NCBI GenBank assembly: GCA_964456445.1
Contig: CAYWBI010000231.1
Location: forward strand, 1-5,355
From: CAYWBI01 sp964456445
GTDB taxonomy: Bacteria; Calditrichota; Calditrichia; Calditrichales; J004
Reading direction: 5' to 3'
Length of the DNA stretch: 5,355 bases
Part shown: positions 1 to 4,725 of the stretch, one piece after another
Layout: the number at the start of each line of letters is the position of its first letter
How positions within the stretch are numbered: the stretch's first letter is position 1
Position numbers and translations under genes: made by a program
Notes under the pieces: model-generated
The model's database searches: none
Seen by the model: only the letters and a program-made list of their open reading frames with translations
What the model was told of the DNA's origin: nothing

Positions 1-20
1 TAATATAATTTTCTCCGGAT

Positions 21-38
21 GGCGGTGAGTAACCCGCC
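21..38. repeat. short GC-rich inverted repeat downstream of the FMN reductase
   Basis: GGCGG (21-25) and CCGCC (34-38) can form a 5-bp stem with an 8-base loop. It lies about 85 bases past the stop of the minus-strand FMN reductase gene. No T run follows on either strand, so it is not a classical intrinsic terminator. The rest of 1-121 holds no gene that I can support. Confidence 0.25.
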
Positions 39-121
39 GCCGCACCGTGTACGTTCGTTTATATTTCCCGTATTTGATCTGGCAACCGCAACGCCGTAAT
101 CAAGGTGTTACATAAATCGGA

Positions 122-655
122 TCAGATTTCAAGCATAAACCGATCAAGCTGTTGCCTAAAATCGGTATTCAGTGTTTGATCTGTGATACCGGTTTCCGCC
201 GTGAAATTTTCATTAAAAGATGGTAATGAAAAACGGGCTACAATTTTACCGCCCATATGCGGGAAGCGACTGGTAGCCGCAGCTAAAACAAACTGACCGC
301 CCCGTCCGCCGGGAGATGTAGCCATAAGGAACATCGGTTTATCCAGCCAGGTACTTTTTTCAATACGCGATATCCAGTCCAGTAAATTTTTAAAAACAGC
401 GCTATAGCTGCCATTATGTTCCGCCAGGGAAATAATGATTCCATCGGCATTACGGATAAGTGTTTTAAATCGATGAGCGGCCTGCGGTATCCCCTCGTCT
501 TTTTCGCGGTCCACACTGAATACAGGCATATCAAAATCATTGAGATCGGGCAGGGCAGGTATGCAGTCGGCTATTTGGGATGCAGCGTATCGGGCAAGCT
601 CTTTATTGATGGATGTCTTGCTGCTGCTTGCACCGAAAGCTAATATCTTTTTCAT
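122..655 (-). CDS. NAD(P)H-dependent FMN reductase family oxidoreductase
   Basis: This is a 177-residue flavodoxin-fold protein of the NADPH-dependent FMN reductase family, cytosolic, expected to bind FMN and pass electrons from NAD(P)H to flavin, quinone or another acceptor. The N-terminal beta strand and phosphate loop read KKILAFGASSSKTSINKELA (residues 2-21), where the serine-rich loop holds the FMN phosphate. Residues 76-95 (SLAEHNGSYSAVFKNLLDWI) match the conserved segment written PEYNGSxPxxLKNxxDW in relatives, with AEH in place of PEY. A third flavin-side loop is MATSPGGRGG (111-120). Length is normal for the family. The ATG is 5 bases after AAGGAA (661-666), which supports this start. 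It lies 98 bases after the YceI-like gene on the same strand and may be cotranscribed with it; that pairing is, to my knowledge, common in Bacteroidota. The physiological substrate cannot be read from the sequence. Confidence 0.92.
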   Translation of the reverse strand: MKKILAFGASSSKTSINKELARYAASQIADCIPALPDLNDFDMPVFSVDREKDEGIPQAAHRFKTLIRNADGIIISLAEHNGSYSAVFKNLLDWISRIEKSTWLDKPMFLMATSPGGRGGQFVLAAATSRFPHMGGKIVARFSLPSFNENFTAETGITDQTLNTDFRQQLDRFMLEI

Positions 656-753
656 CCGGTTTCCTTGTTGAAAAAACCGCCCTGATATCCATACTCCAAA
701 ATTGACAGCACAAGCAGCGCGGTTGTATTATTATTCTTCGTGAAAACGAATTT

Positions 754-1395
754 CTATTTTACCGATAGGACGGTGTTCACATTCAGGTCCACATCCGACC
801 AGGTGATGCTTTTGCCATCGGCACCGGTATGCTGGAGTTTGCAGTGTTTATTGAGACTTTCCATTGCAGCGCTGACATGCCAGTCATCCAAATTCATATG
901 ACCTTTTAAACTCAGCGTATCGTTATTAACGGTAAATGTTACCGGAATGCTATGTTGTTCACCATTCATGCTGATATCGACGGTTCCCGTGCTTGTACCG
1001 GCGGAGTCCACATGAACCGTACCCTGTAACTGAACGGTATTTTTCATCAGACCAAAGAAAAATGTACGTAAAATATTGTCCCGTTGTTCATTACCGGAAA
1101 AAATTTCCATAACCGGAATGCTGAACTCCAGGCCATCCGCTGCGCCAATGGCCGTAGCAGCCGGGGAAGATTTTTTTACAAAGGATGGGGCATCTGTGCC
1201 GGAGGGTTTAAATGTGCCGTGAACCGGGGCTTTTGTTGATTTTTTGTAAGCCGTCCAATTAACACTGCTTTTGCCGCTTTGTACCGTATAGGTTTGTCCC
1301 TGCTTATTTACCTTAGCCGTCGATTTATTGCTGTTTTTGCAGGAATAAAGCAGTAGGGCCAGTGCGCTCAAAATGACGAACGTGTACGTCTTCAT
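754..1395 (-). CDS. YceI-domain lipoprotein
   Basis: This 213-residue protein begins with a lipoprotein signal peptide: a short basic start, a hydrophobic stretch (residues 5-18) and the lipobox L-Y-S-C with Cys19 as the predicted lipidated residue. A serine/lysine/asparagine-rich linker follows. The mature part (about 35-213) reads as a YceI-like lipocalin-type beta barrel: it opens with YTVQSGKSSVNWTAYKK (36-52), the usual first strand, and continues with the G-T-F-K strand (60-63), the FSIPVMEIFSGNEQRDNILR segment (91-110) and the GxxHSIPVTF-like strand (145-154). YceI proteins bind long isoprenoid or amphipathic lipids in the periplasm; the ligand here is unknown. A strong ribosome binding site, AAAAGGAG (1401-1408), sits 5 bases before the ATG. 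The FMN reductase gene follows on the same strand. The protein is probably anchored to a membrane facing the periplasm. Confidence 0.88.
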   Translation of the reverse strand: MKTYTFVILSALALLLYSCKNSNKSTAKVNKQGQTYTVQSGKSSVNWTAYKKSTKAPVHGTFKPSGTDAPSFVKKSSPAATAIGAADGLEFSIPVMEIFSGNEQRDNILRTFFFGLMKNTVQLQGTVHVDSAGTSTGTVDISMNGEQHSIPVTFTVNNDTLSLKGHMNLDDWHVSAAMESLNKHCKLQHTGADGKSITWSDVDLNVNTVLSVK

Positions 1396-1400
1396 CTTAT

Positions 1401-1408
1401 CTCCTTTT
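1401..1408 (-). promoter_or_regulatory. ribosome binding site of the YceI-like gene
   Basis: AAAAGGAG on the minus strand, 5 bases before the ATG at 1393-1395. The near-perfect anti-16S match fixes the start that gives a complete lipoprotein signal peptide. Confidence 0.7.
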
Positions 1409-1550
1409 ATACATTTGATAGGCGTTGTTTTGGGGTTTAGTTACATAATTATTGAATGCAAAACAAATACTAATTGGATGGTTTTTAACGATGGATATAG
1501 GATAAAACAGGACGGATGGTTTTAGTGTTCGCTGGATAAGTTATTACATC

Positions 1551-1563
1551 CGGCCGGCGGCCG
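1551..1563 (-). terminator. GC hairpin directly after the TfoX-like stop codon
   Basis: CGGCC (1551-1555) and GGCCG (1559-1563) form a perfect 5-bp all-GC stem with a 3-base loop. On the minus strand it begins at the base next to the TAA stop (1564-1566) of the TfoX-like gene. The position suggests a transcript end or 3' stabiliser, but the following sequence is not T-rich, so this is a weak intrinsic terminator at best. Confidence 0.3.
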
Positions 1564-1896
1564 TTACGGTTTTTTCTTTTTCTTTTTGGGTTTTGGATTT
1601 GGTAATGCATTGCAGGTGATGCGGATTAACTGAGCCAACCATGCGCGGTCTTCGATTCGCTCTTCGATAAGCAGACTTGGCTTGGCGCCGGGATAGGCCG
1701 GGGCCTCGTTTACGTCGGCGATAAAATTCCTGCCCTGTTCGGTGGGTTTTACAAAAAGACGGTTGTTACAGATAAGCGCCACGATTTTCCCATCGCAATA
1801 CAGCCCGTATTCGCCAAACATTTTCCGGTAAGTTATTTCGCCGGCATCGCTTGCCTGGTCAACGATAAAATCCACAAAGCTTTGATCTGATGCCAC
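1564..1896 (-). CDS. TfoX/Sxy N-terminal-domain protein
   Basis: This 110-residue cytosolic protein matches the TfoX N-terminal domain. Residues 21-55 hold the diagnostic run: a YRKMFGEYGLY segment (23-33), the CDGKIVALI strand (34-42) and NNRLFVKPTEQGR (44-56). A conserved APAYPGAKP turn (65-73) and a C-terminal helix (80-97) follow. The last ten residues are PKPKKKKKKP, a strongly basic tail that could contact nucleic acid. The partner TfoX C-terminal domain is absent, as in most stand-alone members of this family. In gammaproteobacteria full TfoX/Sxy regulates competence; in other bacteria the role of the lone N-terminal domain is unknown, so no competence function should be assumed. The start is GTG (1894-1896), chosen because AAAGGAG lies 8 bases upstream and no ATG is available in frame nearby. 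Confidence 0.87.
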   Translation of the reverse strand: MASDQSFVDFIVDQASDAGEITYRKMFGEYGLYCDGKIVALICNNRLFVKPTEQGRNFIADVNEAPAYPGAKPSLLIEERIEDRAWLAQLIRITCNALPNPKPKKKKKKP

Positions 1897-1904
1897 TGTA
1901 TGCG

Positions 1905-1911
1905 CTCCTTT
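1905..1911 (-). promoter_or_regulatory. ribosome binding site that supports a GTG start
   Basis: AAAGGAG on the minus strand, 8 bases before the GTG at 1894-1896. The upstream in-frame codons contain no ATG, GTG or TTG close by, so this site decides the start of the TfoX-like gene. Confidence 0.65.
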
Positions 1912-2110
1912 ATGATGCGTGTGCTGATGCCAAAATATCCGTATTCATAAAATCAGACTGAACGGATTATATTATAATGTTTCATGTAAATATAGCTATG
2001 CGGTATTATTTTTACAATTGGAAAGAAGAGCAGTAGCAGAATAAGTGAAATTACGGGGCTGGGAATTGGAATGGGCTGAAGGCTTATTATACTTCTTTGA
2101 CGATTGCTAA

Positions 2111-2118
2111 TAAATTTG
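2111..2118 (+). promoter_or_regulatory. candidate Bacteroidota -7 element for cysH
   Basis: TAAATTTG fits the Bacteroidota -7 consensus TAnnTTTG exactly. The expected -33 TTG is not found 19-21 bases upstream; the nearest TTTG (2096-2099) is only 11 bases away. A transcript from here would have a leader of about 100 bases. The match could be chance in such AT-rich DNA. Confidence 0.25.
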
Positions 2119-2159
2119 AATTTAAGCTCCTTCAGAAATAAATTAAATCTTTTAATACT

Positions 2160-2183
2160 GCATAATTTGTACCGTCATTATGC
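2160..2183. promoter_or_regulatory. 7-bp perfect dyad upstream of cysH (candidate operator)
   Basis: GCATAAT (2160-2166) and ATTATGC (2177-2183) are exact inverted copies separated by 10 bases, ending 42 bases before the cysH ATG. The symmetry and position suit a dimeric regulator site or a leader hairpin. TTTTATATT follows, but the AT-rich stem is too weak to call a terminator. Confidence 0.35.
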
Positions 2184-2225
2184 TTTTATATTCCATACCT
2201 TGTATAATTATTCTGTGAAAAACGT

Positions 2226-2882
2226 ATGCCTATAACAGGTTCAAACGATACCTTAAATGCACTTACAATTTCCGAGCGTCTGGATTTTATTTTTAACTGT
2301 TACCCGGCCGATGAAATATTGGTAACTTCTTCCTTTGGCGCTACGGCCGGCTTTCTGCTTTATCATTTAAGCCAACGCAGCAACAAGCCCGACATATATT
2401 TTTTAAATACGGGATTTCATTTTAGTACTACGCTTAAATACCGGGATGAACTGGCGGAGTTTTTAAAATTAAACATTGTAGAGGTGAAGCCTAACTTTAA
2501 AGATCATTCATATACCGAGTATGAAAAACTCTGGGAAAGCGATGCGGACGCCTGCTGTAACTTAAATAAGGTAAAACCGTTGGACATACTGAAAAAAGAG
2601 TTCAAGGTTTGGGTAACGGGTTTGATGTCCGTTCAGGCACCCACCAGGGAAAAACTTTCAATCATTGAAAAAGGCGATTCCATACTCAAATTTAACCCGC
2701 TTTTTGATGAGAATCCAAATCATGTCTTACAGCGATTGAAAAAGCTGTCAATCCCGCTTCATCCGCTTATTGACAAGGGCTACGAATCACTGGGTTGTTT
2801 GCAATGTACCAGCCGGGGCAGTGGACGGTCCGGCCGGTGGCCCGGCTTGCAAAAAACAGAGTGTGGTCTGCATGCAAAATAA
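2226..2882 (+). CDS. cysH: 4Fe-4S sulfonucleotide (APS/PAPS) reductase, CysH family
   Basis: This 218-residue cytosolic enzyme should reduce adenylyl sulfate (APS) or PAPS to sulfite in assimilatory sulfate reduction. Features in order: the nucleotide-binding PP-loop TSSFGATAGFLLYHL (34-48); YFLNTGFHFSTTLKYRDEL (58-76), the segment that follows the loop in this family; Cys110-Cys111; the substrate loop WVTGLMSVQAPTREKL (129-144); Cys191-x-x-Cys194; and KTECGLH (210-216) with Cys213 as catalytic residue. The CC plus CxxC set is the 4Fe-4S ligand pattern of bacterial APS reductases, which the cluster-free PAPS reductases lack, so APS is the likelier substrate. The loop has GLMS where many family members have GLRR; I recall similar GLM forms in Bacteroidota. 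It is the first ATG after an in-frame stop, without a recognisable Shine-Dalgarno sequence. No sulfurylase or sulfite reductase gene is nearby in the window. It converges with the small membrane-protein gene 42 bases downstream. Confidence 0.93.
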   Translation: MPITGSNDTLNALTISERLDFIFNCYPADEILVTSSFGATAGFLLYHLSQRSNKPDIYFLNTGFHFSTTLKYRDELAEFLKLNIVEVKPNFKDHSYTEYEKLWESDADACCNLNKVKPLDILKKEFKVWVTGLMSVQAPTREKLSIIEKGDSILKFNPLFDENPNHVLQRLKKLSIPLHPLIDKGYESLGCLQCTSRGSGRSGRWPGLQKTECGLHAK

Positions 2883-2910
2883 AAATCAGCCAACATCCGG
2901 CATATATATT

Positions 2911-2923
2911 GAAACGGTGTTTC
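2911..2923. terminator. weak hairpin between convergent genes
   Basis: GAAAC (2911-2915) and GTTTC (2919-2923) form a 5-bp stem with a 3-base loop in the 42-base gap between the ends of cysH and the small membrane-protein gene. TTTACTCTTT follows on the plus strand, so it may end cysH transcription. The stem is short, and the call rests mainly on position. Confidence 0.3.
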
Positions 2924-2924
2924 T

Positions 2925-3173
2925 TTACTCTTTATTAAAAAAGTTATATATGGGCGTAAAGACAAGCCCGGTATATGCGCCGATAAGTACACTGTCTATA
3001 AGACCATAGATAAATGAAGAAAAGCTTATCCATTTAAAGCCCGGCAGGATACTTTCCAAAAACGGGGCCATCGTATATCCCGATGGTAAAATAAATGCTG
3101 TGGAAACACATACGAGATAACTAATGGCCAGAAAACTCATTAGTGCAAGAGTGTTGGATTTAATGTTTTTCAT
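2925..3173 (-). CDS. small two-helix membrane protein, function unknown
   Basis: This 82-residue protein has two predicted membrane helices (about residues 8-29 and 50-75) joined by a loop, SGYTMAPFLESILPGFKW (31-48), with a short polar tail, NFFNKE. The layout, including the P-G-F/Y turn before helix two, the Gly-Leu-Ile-Asp within it (57-60) and the PIYNFFN ending (74-80), recalls small inner-membrane families annotated as DUF5676 or loosely as holin-like. I cannot decide between these, and no lytic function should be inferred. The start is supported by AGGGAG (3180-3185), 6 bases before the ATG. The 569 bases upstream contain no intact gene, so it probably has its own promoter unless transcription runs on from the cyclase-fold gene. 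One of the GC palindromes (3200-3216) falls within its leader region, about 30 bases upstream. Confidence 0.72.
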   Translation of the reverse strand: MKNIKSNTLALMSFLAISYLVCVSTAFILPSGYTMAPFLESILPGFKWISFSSFIYGLIDSVLIGAYTGLVFTPIYNFFNKE

Positions 3174-3199
3174 TTTATTCTCCCTGTAGGTTTTTATCT

Positions 3200-3216
3200 A
3201 AGGGGCGTTATCCCTT
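3200..3216 (+). repeat. GC palindrome, copy 1 of a REP-like cluster
   Basis: AAGGGGCGTTATCCCTT: AAGGG (3200-3204) pairs with CCCTT (3212-3216), extendable by one G-T pair. Its core GGGGCGTTA is identical to copy 3 in the same orientation. It lies 27 bases upstream of the small membrane-protein start codon. Confidence 0.6.
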
Positions 3217-3270
3217 TTACCGAAAACACATATTGTGTGTATGTATTTGCCTTGTTTTTTATTTATGATT

Positions 3271-3288
3271 TCAGGGCTACGCCCCTGA
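3271..3288 (-). repeat. GC palindrome, copy 2 of a REP-like cluster (inverted)
   Basis: TCAGGG (3271-3276) and CCCTGA (3283-3288) are perfect 6-bp inverted repeats around CTACGC. Read on the minus strand, the unit AGGGGCGTAGCCCTGA matches copy 4 on the plus strand at 15 of 16 bases, so copies 2 and 4 face each other. Confidence 0.65.
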
Positions 3289-3330
3289 TTTACCTTCTGT
3301 ACCATCATTTTTCATTGTCTTATTTGATTT

Positions 3331-3344
3331 GGGGCGTTAGCCCC
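3331..3344 (+). repeat. GC palindrome, copy 3 of a REP-like cluster
   Basis: GGGGC (3331-3335) and GCCCC (3340-3344) form a perfect 5-bp all-GC stem closed by a GTTA loop, set in strongly AT-rich DNA. It has the same orientation and core as copy 1. Confidence 0.65.
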
Positions 3345-3381
3345 TTAATCTTCGTAGCTGATCAAATGGTGAAAATACAAT

Positions 3382-3397
3382 AGGGGCGGAGCCCTGA
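3382..3397 (+). repeat. GC palindrome, copy 4 of a REP-like cluster
   Basis: AGGGGCGGAGCCCTGA; GGGC (3384-3387) pairs with GCCC (3391-3394) around GGA. It differs by one base from the inverted copy 2. It ends 18 bases before the last codon of the transposase remnant, that is, just downstream of it in the minus-strand sense. Confidence 0.65.
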
Positions 3398-3415
3398 CAT
3401 TTATACATTATCATA

Positions 3416-3628
3416 CTATTCAAAAAGATATTTCAGGTTATAATCCACGTCAAAGTTCTTTAAAAACAACAAATATTTATCTTTGAATGATTGTTTCCTG
3501 TGATGTTCCGGTTGCTTCAATATATATTTCACTACCATGTCTATCTATGATTTTGAATAGGTAAATGCACCATCACCATCCCTCCATGAGAGTTTGCCCG
3601 GAATATATTTTTTGTTGTTCTTTTGGTA
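3416..3628 (-). pseudogene. C-terminal remnant of an IS200-like (Y1 HUH) transposase
   Basis: Read on the minus strand, this frame gives NKKYIPGKLSW, then RDGDGAFTYSKS, an in-frame TAG (3545-3547), IDMVVKYILKQPEHHRKQSF and KDKYLLFLKNFDVDYNLKYLFE before a TAG stop (3416-3418). This is the normal C-terminal third of the IS200-like transposases common in Bacteroidota, as I know them: a K-x-S-W-Q-(E/D)-G-Y-G-A-F-x-Y-S-x-S-Q segment, the catalytic-tyrosine helix V-x-K-Y-I-x-x-Q, then E-H-H-x-K-x-(S/T)-F and a (D/E)-Y-D/N-x-x-Y-(L/I/V)-F ending. The tyrosine is kept (codon 3524-3526). The internal TAG stands where the family has CAG (Gln), so one base change explains it. A second in-frame stop, TAA (3629-3631), lies just upstream, and the N-terminal HUH half is missing. 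It cannot encode an active enzyme. Confidence 0.82.
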
Positions 3629-3742
3629 TTATTTATTTTCCTGTTTCTGGTTCGTGATGGGGTCTTGGCCAGTAAATATCTTCGATGCCACATGGAAGAT
3701 ATGATAATTTTCACTTTTCATTTTTTCATATAACTTTTGACA

Positions 3743-4453
3743 CTACCATTTTTTAGTGGCGTATTGAATTTTGTGCCAGGAAATGTGCTCATAAAAACTG
3801 GCCCAAAGCATTCCGAAGGTAAAGGCAAATATTAACTCCTCGATGGGGATACCCAGCAGCTCAATTCCTGAAATTGCTTTTAGAGTCCAAACCCGATCCA
3901 CATAACCCGGGGAAATACTTATGAGTGTTAGGAAATAGACCAAATAAAAAAGGGTAAAAATTAACCCGCTAACCCAAATTTTGGCTTTTAAATCCGGACG
4001 GCACCATAAGGCTGCAATTGCTGAAAGAAACATGGTAAATGTTGCAACATAAATAACATTCCAGCCGAAAGAAAAATAGAAAAATGGGAAAAGTATAATA
4101 GGGGAGATCAGAACCCAAAAATGGAAACGATGCCGTACTTTACTCTTTTCATCAATGCTCATGGAGGTATGCTGTACTTTGAATATGAAATCATATAGAA
4201 CAACACCCAAACCGCCAATTCCAAAACAAAAAATCAAACTTTCGATGTCAAATCCGGTGTTTTGTGCCAGGTCAAAAAGCGAAGGCGGATTCCAGTACTC
4301 CGGTACAAACAAAGGTTCTGTTAACCCGAATGGCATTGTATAAAGACTCGCCCACAGCATACGTTTCCTGCCGTCTTTATAGAGTAGGTAAACTATCAGC
4401 CAGCACACGATGAGTGCCAAAGACCAAATAAACCAAATAAGTTTTTCCGACAT
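3743..4453 (-). CDS. membrane protein of two lycopene-cyclase-like domains
   Basis: This 236-residue protein has about seven hydrophobic helices (roughly 4-24, 31-48, 71-91, 111-129, 132-150, 159-180, 200-222). The two halves repeat a motif: WNPPSLFDLAQNTGFDIESL (54-73) with IFCFGIGGLGVVLYD, and GYVDRVWTLKAISGIELLGI (183-202) with PIEELIFAFTFGMLWASFYE. In CrtYc/CrtYd-type lycopene cyclases each domain likewise has a W/D-rich loop followed by P-x-E-E before a helix. The second half keeps PIEE (203-206); the first has IES, with a single Glu71. Length equals a fused CrtYcd protein. In carotenoid makers this fold cyclises lycopene ends, but no carotenoid gene is in view and catalysis is not shown. 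The start follows a strong site, AAGGAGG (4458-4464), 4 bases before the ATG, which overlaps the stop of the upstream YHS gene. The C-terminus ends 22 bases before the transposase relic's frame. Confidence 0.75.
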   Translation of the reverse strand: MSEKLIWFIWSLALIVCWLIVYLLYKDGRKRMLWASLYTMPFGLTEPLFVPEYWNPPSLFDLAQNTGFDIESLIFCFGIGGLGVVLYDFIFKVQHTSMSIDEKSKVRHRFHFWVLISPIILFPFFYFSFGWNVIYVATFTMFLSAIAALWCRPDLKAKIWVSGLIFTLFYLVYFLTLISISPGYVDRVWTLKAISGIELLGIPIEELIFAFTFGMLWASFYEHISWHKIQYATKKW

Positions 4454-4457
4454 TTTT

Positions 4458-4464
4458 CCTCCTT
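4458..4464 (-). promoter_or_regulatory. ribosome binding site overlapping the upstream stop codon
   Basis: AAGGAGG on the minus strand ends 4 bases before the ATG of the cyclase-fold gene. Its first two bases are part of the TAA stop (4463-4465) of the YHS gene, so ribosomes finishing that gene end on this site. Translational coupling is likely. Confidence 0.7.
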
Positions 4465-4663
4465 ATAATGCATTTTGGGTTTTTGTTTCGCCTAACCGTA
4501 TCTGTTCCTGCCATTCTTTGGAAAGGAATTTATCCGGTTTCATTTCAAACTGTATCCCGCAAAGGTTTGTACAAAAATGAAATTTTTTACCGTTACGCTC
4601 TATATTGATTGCATTGATTGCCTGTTCATAAACGGACATTCCACATACCGGGTCGATAGTCAT
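4463..4663 (-). CDS. small YHS-domain metal-binding protein
   Basis: Counting from the preferred start this is a 66-residue cytosolic protein that is almost entirely one YHS domain. It shows DPVCGM (4-9), an alanine where the family usually has one after the first strand, the NGKKFHFC turn and strand (24-31) and C-T-N-L-C (31-35), then F-E-M-K-P-D-K-F-L (39-47). Cys7, Cys31 and Cys35 are the expected metal ligands. YHS domains occur in copper and other heavy-metal ATPases and as small free proteins linked to metal handling; the metal here is unknown. I chose the ATG at 4661-4663 because AAAAGGA lies 8 bases upstream and the protein then opens MTIDPVCGM, as is usual. An ATG three codons earlier (4670-4672) would give 69 residues but has the site directly against it. 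It lies 62 bases after the NADH dehydrogenase stop, in one likely operon. Confidence 0.85.
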   Translation of the reverse strand: MTIDPVCGMSVYEQAINAINIERNGKKFHFCTNLCGIQFEMKPDKFLSKEWQEQIRLGETKTQNAL

Positions 4664-4671
4664 TTTTTGCA

Positions 4672-4678
4672 TCCTTTT
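4672..4678 (-). promoter_or_regulatory. ribosome binding site that decides the YHS start
   Basis: AAAAGGA on the minus strand. It is 8 bases before the ATG at 4661-4663 but overlaps the other possible ATG at 4670-4672, so it favours the shorter protein. Confidence 0.5.
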
Positions 4679-4697
4679 GTTTTTAATTGATCAAACC

Positions 4698-4710
4698 GTC
4701 ACAGCGTGAC
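4698..4710 (-). repeat. hairpin between the NADH dehydrogenase and YHS genes
   Basis: GTCAC (4698-4702) and GTGAC (4706-4710) are perfect 5-bp inverted repeats with a 3-base loop, 15 bases after the NADH dehydrogenase stop on the minus strand. No T run follows. It could partly attenuate transcription or protect the upstream message; it is not a convincing terminator. Confidence 0.35.
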
Positions 4711-4725
4711 AAGGGAAGTCAATAT

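Larger units (their letters stand above)
1897..2225. other. divergent intergenic region between the TfoX-like gene and cysH
   Basis: These 329 AT-rich bases separate two genes transcribed away from each other, so promoters for both should lie here. I see an exact TAnnTTTG element (2111-2118), a 7-bp dyad (2160-2183) and an AT-only near-palindrome (1966-1978). I see no open frame with coding character, no tRNA and no riboswitch core that I recognise. Confidence 0.6.
3174..3742. other. 569-base stretch without an intact gene
   Basis: This AT-rich region separates the small membrane-protein gene from the cyclase-fold gene. Its left part (3200-3397) carries four short GC-rich palindromes. Its right part (3416-3628) carries the broken tail of an IS200-like transposase on the minus strand. 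Bases 3632-3721 continue the transposase frame as a 30-codon open stretch starting at an ATG (3719-3721), but its peptide does not resemble the missing transposase N-terminus and has no ribosome binding site. I see no other gene here. Confidence 0.7.

Noticed and set aside
19..99. A 26-codon plus-strand frame from ATG at 19 to TAA at 97-99.
   Set aside because: It has no ribosome binding site and no recognisable peptide, and an in-frame stop lies at 1-3. Too short and unsupported to call a gene.
1476..1523. A 10-base direct repeat, GGATGGTTTT, at 1476-1485 and 1514-1523 upstream of the YceI-like gene.
   Set aside because: Two short copies with a 38-base step are not enough to claim an operator; chance is likely in low-complexity DNA.
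1966..1978. ATTATA-T-TATAAT as a sigma-70 type -10 box for the TfoX-like gene.
   Set aside because: No -35 element at proper spacing, and Bacteroidota use a different promoter consensus. The AT-only symmetry is easily random.
2770..3009. Open frames overlapping the 3' end of cysH on both strands.
   Set aside because: They are out-of-frame readings of cysH and of the small membrane-protein gene, with no family resemblance of their own.
3226..3238. ACACA-TAT-TGTGT inverted repeat.
   Set aside because: A 5-bp AT-rich stem with no T run or conserved context; not distinguishable from chance.
3200..3397. The four evenly placed GC repeats as a CRISPR array.
   Set aside because: Units are only 14-18 bases, palindromic, of mixed orientation and imperfectly alike, with spacing of 51-70 bases. 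This fits REP-like elements, not CRISPR repeats.
3632..3721. A 30-codon minus-strand open frame upstream of the transposase remnant, starting at ATG 3719-3721.
   Set aside because: It lacks a ribosome binding site, and its peptide does not match the transposase N-terminus or any family I know. It may be non-coding debris, so it is not called a gene.
4687..4694. TTGATCAA palindrome between the NADH dehydrogenase and YHS genes as an FNR/CRP-type operator.
   Set aside because: An FNR-type site needs TTGAT-N4-ATCAA; the 4-base spacer is missing, and an 8-base palindrome alone is weak evidence.
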